From Phytophthora sp. 'mugwort' (Eukaryota; Oomycota; Peronosporomycetes; Peronosporales; Peronosporaceae), in assembly GCA_033558025.1 (NCBI GenBank), contig JAUCEF010000018.1:4030001-4094000 (forward strand): a DNA stretch of 64,000 nt, given 5' to 3'. Position 1 is the stretch's first letter. Each line of letters starts with the position of its first letter. The translations under genes were made by a program, and so were the position numbers. Below, in pieces: positions 33,198 to 46,142 of this stretch. Under the pieces are notes generated by a model that was not told the origin of the DNA, searched no databases, and saw nothing but the letters and a program-made list of their open reading frames with translations.

Positions 33198-34800
33198 TAT
33201 ACAAACGTTTTTTTTTCATTTGTAGTGAGGACGACAGTATTGATATCATTTCCCATAAGAGCATGGCCAACCAAGAAAATAATGGACCGAAAGACCCCCG
33301 ACACGCTGATGCCAACCCGTATTCGACGTGGACTTGCTGCATTACGGCATTTGGGATCTATTTGAGTTGCTGTCCGCGAAAAAGCCTAGGCCTTTCTTCC
33401 CTGGTTCACTCCAGCGGAACCGATTTCGCAAGGTATTTCTCGTGCTTTGGACCACGATGACCAATTGAAAAATACGGTACCAATTCAGTGCGGAAAGTGG
33501 TAGCTATTTTAGCGTGCAACGAAAGTACGGGTGGACCATCTATCGTTAGCGTTTGTCTGCGATGTGGCTCGTCGCTTGGGGGTGCTCAGGTATAAGGCGA
33601 CCGGAGATCAATTTCTAGACAGGATTGTGGAAGGTCTCCCACTGACTGGCACATATTTTCGATACTCCCTCCCCACTATAAAGACAAAACGACGACAGTA
33701 GTAAGAGAAGGATTACTGAGCATGTTTTCCCTGGTGACATCAGACTGCAGTTTGCAGCCAGTTCTCAACTTATGTTTATCCTTGTTGGTATTTCATTACA
33801 AGTACCTCCAGACTATATTACACGCTACTCACGCACTACGCGGCACCACTCTTCCGAGTCATCGATTCGCTGCGAATCGCAGAAGTGTATGTGCGTGCAG
33901 ACGCTCCTGAATGACAGCTACTGGTATTCCACCCCAGGTGGTAATGTTCTGACTGTAATTTCAGATTCAGACTACTGTACGTGTTCTTCCTGAATCGTTA
34001 GCTACTCGATTTACAGTATATTGGAAGAGAAGAGAGCATGCGGGGCGGCATTACGCAGCCACAACAGGAGGACACGATACTCCAACTATTGAAGGGCAAA
34101 GACCAGTCACAAGACATGAATGCGGTCACATAACACGGCTACGCGCACGACCGTCCACTTATGTCCGAGCAACGACAAATATCACATGCTGCCGAAGTCA
34201 TTCAACTTCAGTAGCGCTGACGAGCTGTGCGCATGGCACCGTTGGCGGGTTGGGAGTGAAGATTTGGCAACCTCCGTACAAGGCTATTAGCACGAGTGGC
34301 CTATCAACAAGAAAGAAAGTCATACATACTCAGAGTGGCGAGTAACGATGCAGTACATAGCTTCGGCAATCGAGATGGAGACAGCGCGTCATTGTACCTT
34401 TATGACCGAGCCGGAGGGCGATCGCGCTCTGCATAACCGGTGTCTGGCGCCTGCCACTCAAACCTCACGTCTCACCCGTCGAGAATCCATCTGAAAGTCA
34501 CCACGATGTTGCGTCTAGTGAAAGAAGCAGAACACGTGAACAACGGGGATATACGCACTTTAACGTTTAGACAAAGGAAGTTGAAGAAGTTTTAAAGCGG
34601 GGCTTACATTCGTTCTTGCTGCGATGACGCCTTCGCTCTGCGTTCGCGCTGTAGATAATTCCACCTTCGTTCTTATTGTGCTATGTGCCTTCGCTCTGTG
34701 GCTGCGTTATATAACTGATCATTTTGGCAAATGATCTATTTTCATGTCGTATGACTGTCTTACGAATGCACGCCACAAGTGATTGAGGCAGAAGTATGTC
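33198..34800. other. Decayed DNA with coding-like fragments
   Basis: Two fragments read like protein remnants on the plus strand: 33,530-33,690 (LSLAFVCDVARRLGVLRYKAT..., no stops until a TAG) and about 34,190-34,440 (a W..W..G...P...S.WR..M pattern as in DNA-binding parts of oomycete repeat proteins). Neither family is identified. The rest is stop-rich with a repeated CCTTCGCTCTG motif near 34,635 and 34,690. Confidence 0.3.
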
Positions 34801-35049
34801 ATGGATCTGAAAAAACAAATCACTGGTGATGAAGGCAAACGTTTTTATCTGTTAAGCTCCGAATTTGAAGATACGAAGGGTTTCATTGGAATCTGCGTCC
34901 GGTTTTACGTCAGAGTAGTCAATAAAAACATGAGTCTCGATCTCAATAACGATATATGGTTTTGGGAGGGCAACAACAGCAAAAGGAGGGCTCAAACAAT
35001 AGCCCTTCTTATAATGGCGTGTCTAAATCTCCCATTCGTAATTGCTTGA
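34801..35049 (+). CDS. Unidentified 82-residue frame
   Basis: ATG 34,801 to TGA 35,047-35,049, beginning MDLKKQITGDEGKRFYLLSS and ending in a hydrophobic stretch (TIALLIMACLNLPFVIA) that could be a membrane segment. No known family, no neighbour that explains it, no intron signals. It may be chance in AT-richer DNA. Confidence 0.2.
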   Translation: MDLKKQITGDEGKRFYLLSSEFEDTKGFIGICVRFYVRVVNKNMSLDLNNDIWFWEGNNSKRRAQTIALLIMACLNLPFVIA

Positions 35050-36769
35050 ATAGTATTTAACACACTATACTGGTCTCAGAGAGATGCAAAAGTGTTGCGA
35101 CAGCATCAGCATTTTAATGTCATCCGCGATTCATGGGGAACGGAACTTTAACTTCCAGTGTGGGATTTGCAGCAAACGAAGGCCGCAAATAAGACAATAA
35201 AAGGAACCAAAGGCTCACAACCTAGCTCCCACTTTTTCTCTATCCAATATGACTCTTTTGGATAGGATAAAAACTTCTCGTTGTCGAGATATTCAACAGT
35301 AAATACTGGATCCATTGCAAAGAGGCTATTGCACCGTGAAAGCCGTTCAAACAAAACTCGCTCTTTACAATACAACTACGGCGCTGGTCTATTGTCTATT
35401 GTTTAGCATCCTGCTCACCCCGTTCTGGCAGTCGATCAGTGGTGTGTCACGGTCCTCAGCCAAACGACGGATAGGCCGTATTGTCAGAGGTCATCGGCAA
35501 GATGTATGCGTTGGAGACGCAACATCGTGCACCTGGCTCCGGATCGCCGCATGCGTTCCAAGTGTGGCTTCATCGTGTCTTCGTTGCTAACACACCCGAA
35601 CTGATGCCGCAGTCCAATGTAAGTGGTCAACGGTATTGGACCTCCTGACGTGGTCGAGAGGCGACGTGCGCTTGCGTTTTGTAGGATACCGTGGCGGCAA
35701 GTCTGCCGTCGACTCAGGTCAGTAGTGACTTTCCAACGTTAAGAACAAGCAACAAGAAAACATTTTTCGTATTATCGGTACGCTGCCCCGCATTTCTTAC
35801 TAATCGGACCAAGATACACGACCAGGGGAACGACGGAAGACCGCGACAGTTTGGTGGAGAAGCAGGGTATTTTCTCGCCTATTAAATAAGTTCGCAAGTG
35901 CAGTGCGAGTCGCTGGGACGGGCGACTACGGCAACTTGGTTAGTGAACGCCGAGGCGTACGAAATGGGTCGTGGGGACGACATGAGTACCCACAGCGCGT
36001 CCAGTGGAGGACAGGATAGTGGGACGGGAGACGGAAGCTGCGGATGGGCCTCCCAATTATGTGCTGGAGCACATGAGCCTGTTGATATTCACGTGGGAGG
36101 TGAAGATTATGCGCGAGCCGAAGAAGCTGCGCGCGGGGGCTGGGGTTCGAAGGTCCTTTGACTGGCGGAGGCACGGCGACGATGCGGAACGCCGCATGTA
36201 CAAGGGCAAGGGGTTTAAGGTGGCACAGAGAGTGCCCAAAACATTCCTCACGAAGTCGAAGAAGGGAGCACTGAGTCCTTCTTGGAGACGCCGTGAGGGC
36301 GAGAAATGTTTAAAAATTTCCTCGCACAACTGACACGACAGCCGACCCCAAGCGAGGTGCCCGGTCAAGGTTTTTTTGGAACGGCGGGTAGAGCGCCCCG
36401 TGTGGCTACGAGGACAAAGGCCCGAACGACATGGCCCACGACGTCGATGTTATCCTCATGACCTTCGTTGATGCTCGTGGAAGAAGCCCAGGCCGGCGTG
36501 CCATTTTCACCCAGCCCACCCGCTGGACGACCAGCAACTGCGACTTAGTGGGGGCGACCCACGTCTGTGAACGGCGGATGGAGGGAGAAGGCTCTGTTCC
36601 GAAATGGGACCTGGGCGACCGGTCCTGCTGGTGGGACGTCCTCTACAGCTCCTTAAGCTCCTCGATGAGTTACACTGAGACGGACCCAGCGCAATCGACC
36701 GTGCCTTCAACTTTGGAGGCTGGAACGTCAACGGCTAATCAAGATATGCAAAAATTCTTGGTGAAGCCA
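35050..36769. other. Flank of the long Gypsy element; no clear gene
   Basis: Short frames only. Plus-strand frames at 36,004-36,333 and 36,431-36,772 are open and basic, and could be leader or 5' gag sequence of the element that follows. No LTR homologous to 46,143-46,500 is visible here, so the 5' end of that element is missing or rearranged. Confidence 0.35.
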
Positions 36770-39004
36770 TGAGTCAAGCTTTCCGGATGGATTCGACGGG
36801 TGGTGGGCCATCAACACGGACGAGGGCTGCTGCAGACCAATTACCCTCAGTTGGGGTGGGAGACTTTGACGAGAGGCGTAACTCTATTACGTGTGTGAGC
36901 GTACCGGAACGCGGTTAAGGAAAGAAACTACAGATGGTCTCGCGGGTTCAAGGTGAGGGTGTAATCAAGAAGCAGATGATGGGGACGCACTTATTGAAGC
37001 GTTCAGCTCGGAAGAATGCGAAGAGGGCAGAGTGCCAGATCAAGGGACTCGTGTTCTCTCTCTCACCAGGCGCCGATGCAGCGGGTCGTACGGGTGGTTC
37101 TGATGATGCCGACCTAGGAGTTCATAGCGCGCCTCTTGCCGTTCAGGCACGGTTGGACTTAGCGTTCCCCGAGGGAATGGCCGCGAACAGGAGCATTCTA
37201 CAGCAAGCAGTGGCTAATACGGGCCGCGGAAGATGGAGTGGCCCTGGTTCGAGACCCTCCGCTGTCGTCTCGACAACTTCGACTGGTGCCGGTCAACAAG
37301 GGATGAGTGCGTCGGCCGCTGACGCTACTACTATTCCAGAAAAGTACAGTGTTCCGGATCCACAACCGGCAGGATCAAGTACGGGAACGGCTGTTTCACA
37401 GCCGGTAAGCGCGCCAGTGTACTATCAAGGCCTTCCTCCGGAATACTATGGAGTTTATTTGGCAGCACTAGGGCGAGCTACTAACGCCATGTCAGGGCTC
37501 CCCGTCCCTCAACCGAATGGAGCATGGATCGAGAATCCCTTCTATCCTTCTCAAGGGTCGTGCCTCCTACCCCGACCACCAGTGTGACGACGAGGACACC
37601 TGGACGTGTCAAGATAGTCAAAACGGCTATTGCGCCTCTGGAGGATACTCTACGGAGATCTATCGAACTCGGAATCCTTTTTTGCAGCAAGCTGGTGGAG
37701 TCGCCGAACGGGAACATGGGATACAGATTCGGATTAACTCCGGCTATCAGCCGGCAACGGTTACTCCAGCAGTTGCGGTGATGGCTCCGCCGTCGGCTCC
37801 AGGGAGTGCCCCTGCGCTGCCCACCGCTTTCGTGGGAGAGCTCGCAACCGACGTATACCAGTGCGAATACTTCGAGTGCTACGTAAGAGCGAATGAACGG
37901 CTTCTACACCTCAGCCCTGGATGAATGGTGGGATGCCGTCCCATATCAAGAATGCAGTGCGGATAATTCAACCGTTCTATTCCGATGGAGCTACAGCGGA
38001 AAAGGCTCGTGCCTTCTGGGATGCCTTTGAACGAGCAGCGGAGAGCCTGACGGAGGTCTTACGCCTGAGCGCGTTTCGGGAGTGCCTGAAGGGTAAGACT
38101 GGGGAACGGTGGTGGATGTACTCGCTGATCGACACGCTTCGAACTCGCTTCCACAATCAATTTCGTTTGTCCGAGGCTGTTGCAAATGATAGAACGCATC
38201 AAGACCACGAAGCGTTCCAAGGCATGTCTGCTGAAGTGTGGGGCGATTGATTTTGAGCCTCTGTGACGCCGCTCAGTGCGAAGACCCTCACATGCGCTAT
38301 CAATACTTCCTATCGGGGTTACGCAACAAAACGTGGAAGGCTGCCTTGTGTAAGACCATGGAAACACATCCCCCAGGCAGTTTCTGTTTTACTCTACAAG
38401 ATCATGCACATACCAGCAGAGGATGACGCTGATTTCGTCGATGCATCGGAGAAGAAGTCGGCCTCGCAGAACGCTATGAGGCGCAAATGCTCTCCCTGAT
38501 GCAACAGACTCAGAACCTGTTGTTAAAACAGCAGCAGCGGATTGCTCGGTCTCCGCGGTCGTCAAGAAGACAGCAGTTCACGGCAGCCTCCTATGATGCG
38601 CCGCTGAGTTCGAGGTCGAACCATCTCGCTTCTGGGAACGGGAACTCGACGTCCGCCCCCGTCCGTGGCATTCGCGAAGGCCCCGACGTGTATACGCAAA
38701 AGGTAGGGTAGTGTATGGACGTTGTCATATGCTCGGGCGCAGCCGGCTGACGTGCAGACGTAACGAGATGACTTGCGGGAACCTCAAAGTGAAGAAATAT
38801 CACACCTGAGTGCCAAATTCCTCAAGCTCAGCTTCGGGTCGACTTAGCAACGGTTCTCAACCGTTCGGCCGTGCGTTCTTCATGTGTAAGCTCACGGACC
38901 ACGTTGTCTCGGAATGTCCTACGATGCTAGCCATTAACCGGATGTTTGCTCGGGGACCGACGGGGAGCGCTCCGAATCAAGCGCCCGCTCCTTCGCAGCA
39001 ATGA
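36770..39004 (+). pseudogene. Gypsy-A gag
   Basis: ATG 36,770 (MSQAFRMDSTGGG) meets a stop at about 36,915; downstream frames 36,934-37,587, 37,921-38,250 and 38,487-38,711 continue in shifted frames. Recognisable parts: a disordered Ser/Gly/Pro region, YYQGLPPEYYGVYLAALG, and the retroviral-type gag helix FERAAESLTEVLRLSAFREC...GKTGERWW. A degraded zinc knuckle FFMCKLTDHVVSEC (first cysteine lost) lies near 38,880. Product would be the capsid protein; it is dead. Confidence 0.6.
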
Positions 39005-41100
39005 TGGTAGCAGGAGGAAGGGCAGAGGGCGTCGTTCTCTCCTCTTGTCTGTGGAACGACGCTGGAAGGGTCTCTTCGACAACCGTGGAGAATACGGTCA
39101 ATAATGTGAGAATGTCCCCTAGCTATGGAGGAACGGTCGGTACCATTCCGACGAGATGTGAATTGCCTGAATTTGTTGTGAATACTGGATGGATGTTGGA
39201 ATTGAAGAGGGAGTCGCGGGGATTCGACGAGGGGTATGTGAACGATGAGGAACTGAATAATGATAGTTACGATGAACGTGTTGCTGATGAAGTAGGCGCC
39301 TGCGTAGACTACGCATCGATGGCGGATGAAGAAAATGAACAATGGGGCTACCGTACCCCGCCCCTTGTGCGACAAGAAGTTGTTCATGAGGACTTCGGTA
39401 TCGCTCAGAGCGTGGCGACTGAAGTGGAGAACGTTCCCCAAGGGAGATGAGCTCGAGGCAGAGCAAGATTACGAACCCGAGGGTTCCGTTTCGGTCCCAG
39501 TTGACCAGGAGGAACACGGTGTTCTCTTGTAGTGGAGAACGCTTTCCTTAAGAGAGGGAAGCTCGAGACAGAGCAAGATTACGAACCCGAAGGTTCTATT
39601 ACGGGTTCTGTTACAGTCCCAGTTGACCAGGAGGAACACGGTGTCCTGTTCTACGACTCTGGAGAAAACGAACTATGATATTTCAATGTGGATGGTAGCC
39701 TGTACTTGATGAATGGTGCCCGTGAAGGCTTGGCCGTCCAAGCCGAAGATAGCTCCGGGGCTAGAGGAGGATTAATTTCGACAGTTGCCGCCCGTGAGAC
39801 CTTGACGCCTGTCGCGCCAATGAAGGACTCGTGCTCCGATAAGCTGAATACGCCATCTGTAGGGCCCTTGCCCGGCGTGACCGAAGAGAAAGTGGAATAC
39901 GAGAAAGAGATAGAGGAACGGTTGTTCCAACTTGACGAGGTAGCTCTAAAGCTACAGATGAAAAAGAACGCGATGTAGTTACAAGAGCCATCTCTTGAAG
40001 AACTGAGCGACTCTTGAACATCCCAGTGGGGACCCTAGCGATGATTAAGGAGGTATCTTCTGGCGAACTTTCAGATCCGGAATATTGGATGAACTGGTAC
40101 CGTGACAAGCTGGCTTCATCTGGAGAAGCTAAATGAGCAAACCGTAATCTCGGCGCATAAGTGCACGAATAATCCCGACTCCGAGAAGTCGGCCGTGGCG
40201 TCCATTGTCTCTGACGCGCGCGATGTCGGAGGTGTGTGGAGAGGAGATCGTAATGACCGAGATATTAAGTCGGCACCAGGCCCGACAGGAAGGCGTTCGG
40301 ATTCACGCGAACGAGCAACAGTGATAGCGAACATCGTCGTGGGCTTGAGTAGCCGACACCATTCAACAATCCGACCGTCGTACGGAGTACGGAATGGATG
40401 ACCTCCAAACCCGCCTTCCGTCTCTATTTCGTGGGTTGGTACGGCTCGTGGTGTAATCGCTAGTTAAAGAAGGGGACTAAGACCGATTGGGCCAGCAAAG
40501 ACTGCCAAGTACGGGTCCTTACTACTCCGTCGGTGACTCCTGAATCCGGTGTGGTGGCGTCATCCCCGCAGGATAACCTCAGCGATAGAGATCTGCTCTT
40601 GGTGCAACGTTTAGGTAGAAACTTTGAGGGCTCTCGCTTAAGCCAAATCTTGGATCTTGTTTAAGGACACTTATGCCGCTGAGGCTGACCTGATTCGATC
40701 GAAGCGAATGGTACGATTGACGGTCTCGTCGAGGAGGAACGACTGTCACCCTACGGGATCAGCCTTGGTGGAGACGAAGAAAGGTTTGTCTCTTAAAACC
40801 GTAAGCTTCGATTGCTCACTGTTCTTGGGACGGTTAGAGGCGTTCGGAGACCGTCCTACGTATCCTGAGAACTCTGATGATATTAGCCATTATGTCAGTA
40901 TCATTCGAGACTGTGAAACCTGGAGGCGCGAGTGGAAGCCGGGCCTACGAGAAGAACTCAGGGTCCCTTCGGGACACGGTGATGCGACTGGGGACGGCCT
41001 GCTTGTCCCGGTGGGGAAGCGCGTGATTAGCGGTGTCATCAGCGGGACCGAGTCTATCTCGCCTGGTATTATCGACTGCATTCGGACGGAAATATTAGTG
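39005..41100 (+). pseudogene. Gypsy-A acidic region between gag and protease
   Basis: Acidic and serine-rich frames (39,001-39,450; 39,688-39,978; 40,102-40,401; 40,657 on) without a recognised fold. A 105-base tandem duplication lies at about 39,427-39,650 (both copies contain CAAGATTACGAACCCGA and CCAGTTGACCAGGAGGAACA). This spacer is unusually long for a Gypsy polyprotein. Confidence 0.5.
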
Positions 41101-41801
41101 GATACTGGTGCCACTTGCAATTTGATAGACTCTCGAGTTCTCAGACGTATCGGTAAAGCTACGGCGTCGTTGTGACCTTACCACGGGAGCCTCAAGGACG
41201 TGTCAGGTCATGCTATCGGCATACTGGGAATAATCGACTTGCCTATGCGGCTGGGAACGCAAGAGAAGCTGAGGCCCTAGTTGTTAACCGTCTGCACATA
41301 GACGTTATACTTGGAACGGACACTCTCAAGGCATACCGTGCTGTGGTTGACCTCGAAGACAACTCGGTAACGCTAAAAGACACGGGAGGGTTGTTCCAGC
41401 TGGGATTACCTCGAGTCGAAGAAGTGTTCTACAACCGAATCAGCTCTATCGTGTGCCTGATGCCTGACGGACAAGTCCTAGCGGTAGCGGATGCTCAAGG
41501 CGATATTGCTGACTACACTACGGTTCTCGTCGAGGGTGCGCCCGAGCTGGATGATATGGTGAAGGTGGCCCGGATCCTGGGTGCCGTGCAGAATGAGTCT
41601 TTAATAGTCGAATTATACAATGCTTCTCTATACACGGCGGTAACCAAGAAAGGAACATTGGCCGCTGTCGCTTCGGTGGATCCCGCCTCCGCGATCGAAC
41701 GAGAAGTACTCCTCCGGAGTCAGAAGGATCTCCCTTCGAGGCGCCGGAGCCTGCTGGTTGGTCCCCGGGCGAAGAGACCGAACCGTCGTGTTTCCCCTTG
41801 A
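41086..41801 (+). pseudogene. Gypsy-A aspartic protease region
   Basis: EILVDTGATCNLIDS with catalytic D at 41,101 is a typical retropepsin D-T-G-A motif. After a stop at 41,173-41,175 and a frame change, LHIDVILGTDTLKAYRAVVD gives the matching ILG.D second half of retropepsins. The frame then runs to 41,801 as a Gypsy connector toward RT. The protease would mature the polyprotein; the stop separates its two halves. Confidence 0.7.
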
Positions 41802-41959
41802 TACACCAAGTGATTAGCACCCCGAGCCCTACCTTCACTTGACGCAGGATCCTGGGCCCGCTCCGAGAATGGCGCGTGAAGGAGAACTCGATGTGAATTT
41901 CACTGACTCTCGATTGGAGGAGGAGCAGAAGAAACGGTTACGGGCGGAATTAGAGTCGT

Positions 41960-42600
41960 TCCGGTACATGTTTGTGGAAACTTCTTTGGCCCCGGCCGTA
42001 CGGACTTGCTGAAGTTCTCGATGCGCATGCTCCTATCAAGCAGCGTCCGTACCGTTTACCCCAAGCCGAAGGTGATGTGATGGAGGCGGAGATTCAACAG
42101 TATCTCGAGATGGGCCACATCCGGATACCAACTGGAACTGGGGGCGTGAGCACCTGGAAGCCTTTGACAATGTCAAGACAAGCCTTCAGAAGGCGCCTGT
42201 CCTGGAACTGCCGGACGAGACGAAGCCGATCATCGTCGTCTGCGATGCATTCGATTATGCAATCGGATGTGCATTGCTGCTGGACGTGGACGAGTGATCT
42301 CGTTTTTTCAGTCCAGGCAGCTCTAGGCGGCCAAACGGAACTACCCCGTTCATAACAAGGAGCTGTTGCCATGAAGTATGCCCTTGTCAAGTTTCGGGTG
42401 CACCTCCTGAGCTCCCAGCCCTTTGTGATCTACACAGATCACGCGCATCCTTACGGAAGGTGGCGAATCGCCCCATTTGTCCCAACGGATGGTGAGGTGG
42501 CTGTCGTTCTTCGCGGTATACAGCTCCGCGTCGAGTACAAGCCTGGCAATCTCAACGTGCTTGCCGATGCGTTGTCACACAGGCCGGACTATGAGCTGGC
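41960..42600 (+). pseudogene. Gypsy-A RT start fused to RNase H (RT palm deleted)
   Basis: HAPIKQRPYRLPQAEGDVME and EIQQYLEMGHIR at 42,010-42,120 are the start of Gypsy RT. The sequence then passes within about 40 bases to VLELPDETKPIIVVCDAFDYAIG (RNase H start), skipping the palm with its Y-x-D-D. RNase H continues (FVIYTDHA, YKPGNLNVLADALSHRP) to 42,600. A deletion of roughly 600 bases is implied from usual domain spacing. Confidence 0.7.
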
Positions 42601-42789
42601 TCACATCAATCGCACCACGACCGATCTATACGATCAAGATACGCATGGCGTATCGGGGCGACGAAGCCCTGACACCTCTGGGGCGTTTTTCTGGCCGCTG
42701 GCAAGGAAGCCAAGGCCGAATGGCTCGCGCCACATCAAAGAGCCCGGCTCCATCGATATGAGTGGGTCGATGGCCTGCTCTACTATCGG

Positions 42790-44034
42790 GTAGAGTCCCA
42801 TGACCCCCGTGGGTAGTCGTACCAAACGAGGAGGTCTCAAGTTTGACATCAGGAGGCGCACGATGCCGTCCAGCGGTCACTTGGGCCGCGAGATGACCTT
42901 TCAATTGGCCTCTCAGTATTTTTGGTGGACCCACATGTACAAGTGGGTCGCCCAGTAGAAGATATGTGAAAAATGTCAGCGGGTGAAACACTGGGCACGG
43001 CTCGGCTCAGTTGCAGAGCCTGCCCGTTCCGGTGGACTGCTGGAAGTCGATGAGTCTCGACTTTATCTTCGGACTTCCATCCGACGGCCACGGAACTGGT
43101 ATCTTGGTGTTCTTGTGCCATCTGACGCGTCTTGCTCCGGTTAAAGCCACCGTGATTGGGGAACAGGCTGCAAAGCTGTTACTGGATGGCGTGGCGTTTT
43201 CCGTCATCATGGTCTGCCGGAGACAATTGTCTCGGATCGTGACACGGTTACCGCTGCGTTTTGGCGAAACTGTTCCAACTACTTGGAACAAGGCTGCACA
43301 TGTCCACTGCCGATTATCCTTAGACGGATGGGCAGACGGAGCATGTCAACCGAGTGCTTGAGGACACTCCACGCAGTGTCTGTGCGGAGGCTCCTCGCAC
43401 TTCATCAGAATGCCTGCGAGTAATTGACTTTGCACTCAAACAATGCGGTTCACGCATCGACCGGGTATATCCCGTTCTATCTGAATGGCTTACGCCATCC
43501 ACCGGTGCCGCTCACTTTGCGAGGCAGCACCCCGTTTTCAGTTGGGGGAGAAGCTCGGAAAGCGCTTTCCTCCCAGGTCTCGGACAGTTTCCTTGCGGAA
43601 ACAAGTGGAGTCTCTTATAGACACCAGGCTGAACGTAATCAGTCGTGTCCGTAATGCCATGGCAGCGGCCCAGGACAAACAGAGGAGTAGTCTGACAAGA
43701 ATGGAAGACGAAACTTAAACGTGTTTAATGTTGGGGAATTAGTCCTACTAGACACTAGGAACTTGCCACTCGCCACGGTAAGGTCCGTTGGGAGCAACAA
43801 CTGAAGCACCGCTTCATTGGACCCTTCGCGATCCTGGCCAGGAATGGTACGGCATATACTATTGACCTGCCTAAGTCGATGACGACCCACCCGACGTTCT
43901 ACGTGGGCCCTCTGAAGCGGTACCATGATCCGCAGGGCTCACAGGCCCCAGCTCTACAATGCGAGGCTGCGACTCTTCTCTCTGAGCGCGCCCAGAGCCA
44001 GAAGCCCAGGTCCCTTACGGGGCCGCGGAAATGA
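42790..44034 (+). pseudogene. Gypsy-A integrase and polyprotein C-terminus
   Basis: HHCC zinc domain (GHLGREMTFQLASQYFWW, then CEKCQRVK), core with MSLDFIFGLPSDGHG (first D), LPETIVSDRDT (second D), NAVHASTGYIPFYLNGLRHP, and the C-terminal domain (NLNVFNVGELVLLDTRNLPLAT; THPTFYVGPLKRYHDPQ). The last frame ends at TGA 44,032-44,034 (RSLTGPRK*). Several frameshifts. No chromodomain follows. The stop overlaps the end of the minus-strand region by 20 bases. Confidence 0.7.
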
Positions 44035-45960
44035 CTGCATACGAAGGAACCCCGGCTGCATACGCCGCGTATGAGCCATAGTGATACGGCTGGGAGTACG
44101 CAGGAGGCGCTCCTGCCTGGGACAGAGGCGCCAGTAGGTCCCGAACGAGAGACAACTCCCGTTGGACTCGGTCCATGGACGCCCAAAAGGCATCCAGACG
44201 TTGGAAAATCTCGTCCACGTCATTCGTACGACGGTCGACCCGTCCTTCGAGGGCCGACAAATCATCGACCAGACGATTCACGTCGTCACGAATCGGCCCA
44301 AGGACCCCAGCGCTCCCGGTCTGGGCGGCAGCAGCCCCGCCCTCGCCAAGTCCGAGCGCAATCTCAAGTGCAAGGACTCGACGACGAAGAGCGGTGTCTC
44401 CAATGACCTGAGGTGGAGCCGAAGGCGGCACACCCGGTCCTGAACCGGACCGGACGGGCGGCGCCTTATACTCGTACTCGTTCGAGGGCACCACCGCCTC
44501 TCCTCGACCATAATGGGGAGACACACTACCACGTGAAGCGTGTACTCCAGGAGCGGCGCGTTCACGGGAAGCGCCAGCTCCGCGTGAAGTGAAGGGGGGG
44601 GGGGGACTCGGAAGCTGAACGCTCCTGGGAGCCGTACGAACGGCTCCAGGATGACTGCCCGAAGGCTGTCGCGGTCTGGGAACAGAATCGACGGCGGCTT
44701 CGTATGTAGTTCAGGCTTTCTTGCCCGAACGGGGTGTGATCGTAGAGCCAAGACAAGACCATACCCGCGCTCACCATGAGCGCTAGAAGCGGAATGCTTC
44801 TGCAGTTCTCGTGAGAGCTGCCGTTTGCCTACCACATGGGCAAACCCAAGGATGGCATGGCCTCCAGCGTGAGGTCCTGCCGGAGAACCTCGAGTTGTCC
44901 TTGTGAGCAGCGCGTAGCTGCCCACTTGCAAAAGACGGTCTCGGCCTCTTGGAAAGAGTCACAGTGTAGGGGCATCACGGCGGGATAGCTCCACACAGGT
45001 CGCAGTCCCAACCGGAGCTCTGGTTCTTTCGCTGGCTTGTGGACTCCTTGAGCGAGATGTTGTGCGGTGCCTGGATCACGCACCGAGCGATGCTCACGTT
45101 TTGGAACAGGGGCTGCTTGGAACCAGGTGACACTCATACGCGCCCCGATAAGAGGACCACCAAGAAGCACACGAGGCGGTTGGAGCTGACCCATGTAGGC
45201 GTCATCTCCGTGGGACTCCTCAGGAGGGAAGTACCCGGGAGCGTAAGGCGATCCCCCACGGACCTGTGAAGAATACTGCACAGGCGACCAGGTCGCCGGG
45301 GCCCGCACTCCCTTATGACGAGCAGCCTGGTTCTCCGACTGTTGCCCGTCGAGATCGTTGGAGAGCTCTCGGCCGATTTGGCACTCTTCCTCCTCGTCGG
45401 AAGAAGAGCTGAAGATGCCTTTTTTCGTAAACGTGATGGTCCCATACCCTTCGTGGACTGGAAACCGGGAAGCAGCCCGCCGCTTACGGCTAACTTCCGA
45501 GGCTGCTGAGCCTTCGCAGCCTTGACGCGGGCAGTTGCCTCAGCGACAAGTTCTTGAACGGAGAAGGAGGTTTCCCTTCGTCCTCCTTGGGTGATCCTGG
45601 ACTCCCCTGACGCTCGGGCGTCTTCGGCGCGTCGCCATCGTCACAATGATGGCTAGACGGCGGGGTACGGGACCCAAGCGAGTCCGACTGACTCGGGGTC
45701 GCCATCAGACCCCTTGACGAGCGGGATTTCTTATCGCCCCAGGACATGGGAGACTTGTCCGAGCCCTCCTCATGGTCCACGAGGAGATCAGGGTCTTCCT
45801 CAGGCAGTTCAGGTGCTTTGGGGGCCACCTAGGATGCCACCTTGGTGGATCCCTTAGCGGTCGAGCCTTTGCCAGACGGCTTAGAGCTCTTAGTCTGCTG
45901 CCTTGAAGCAACAGGCTTGACAGGCGCTTTCGCACCGCTGCCAGACCGAGTCTTGGTCAT
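44015..45960 (-). pseudogene. Antisense reading frame between Gypsy-A pol and its LTR
   Basis: From ATG 45,960 on the minus strand: a basic N-terminus (MTKTRSGSGAKAPVKP), an acidic Pro/Ser region (LPEEDPDLLVDHEEGSDKSP), a second basic/acidic segment (EDAFSSSSDEEE-type, about 45,410), TWSPVQYSSQVRGG (45,295), an ELRLGLRPVWSYPAVMPLHC segment, a helical domain near 44,930-44,700 (QEAETVFCKWAATRCSQGQ; LSWLYDHTPFGQESLNYI), a Ser-rich stretch, and a C-terminal coiled coil (RRRVLALEIALGLGEGG; NRLVDDLSALEGRVDRR). TAA stop at 44,015-44,017. One TAG (about 45,831) and several frameshifts break it. No zinc knuckle or enzyme motif is present. It could be a structural or nucleic-acid-binding protein, or the gag of another element. 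Confidence 0.55.
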
Positions 45961-46130
45961 GCTTGAGGCTGATGTGGAAGCCGAGAAGAAGAAGATCACG
46001 TGCAAGTGCTCGGGCTCGAAAGGAAATGAGCCGGCTGCGGAAACTAACCGCAGCGAAGTCGATGTAATTCGAGGAGAGTGAAAGGCGGCGACTACCTTTC
46101 ACTCGCCTGGATGGTCGGTAAACCGAACCT

Positions 46131-46142
46131 AAGTGGGGGGAA
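46131..46142 (+). other. Polypurine tract
   Basis: AAGTGGGGGGAA directly precedes the LTR start at 46,143, the position of the plus-strand primer of an LTR retrotransposon. It indicates that the LTR is a 3' LTR of a plus-strand element. Confidence 0.6.

Noticed and set aside
44278..44931. 217-residue minus-strand frame in the Gypsy-A antisense region
   Set aside because: Overlaps the coiled-coil frame in a different register; only part of it matches the reading implied by the neighbouring blocks.
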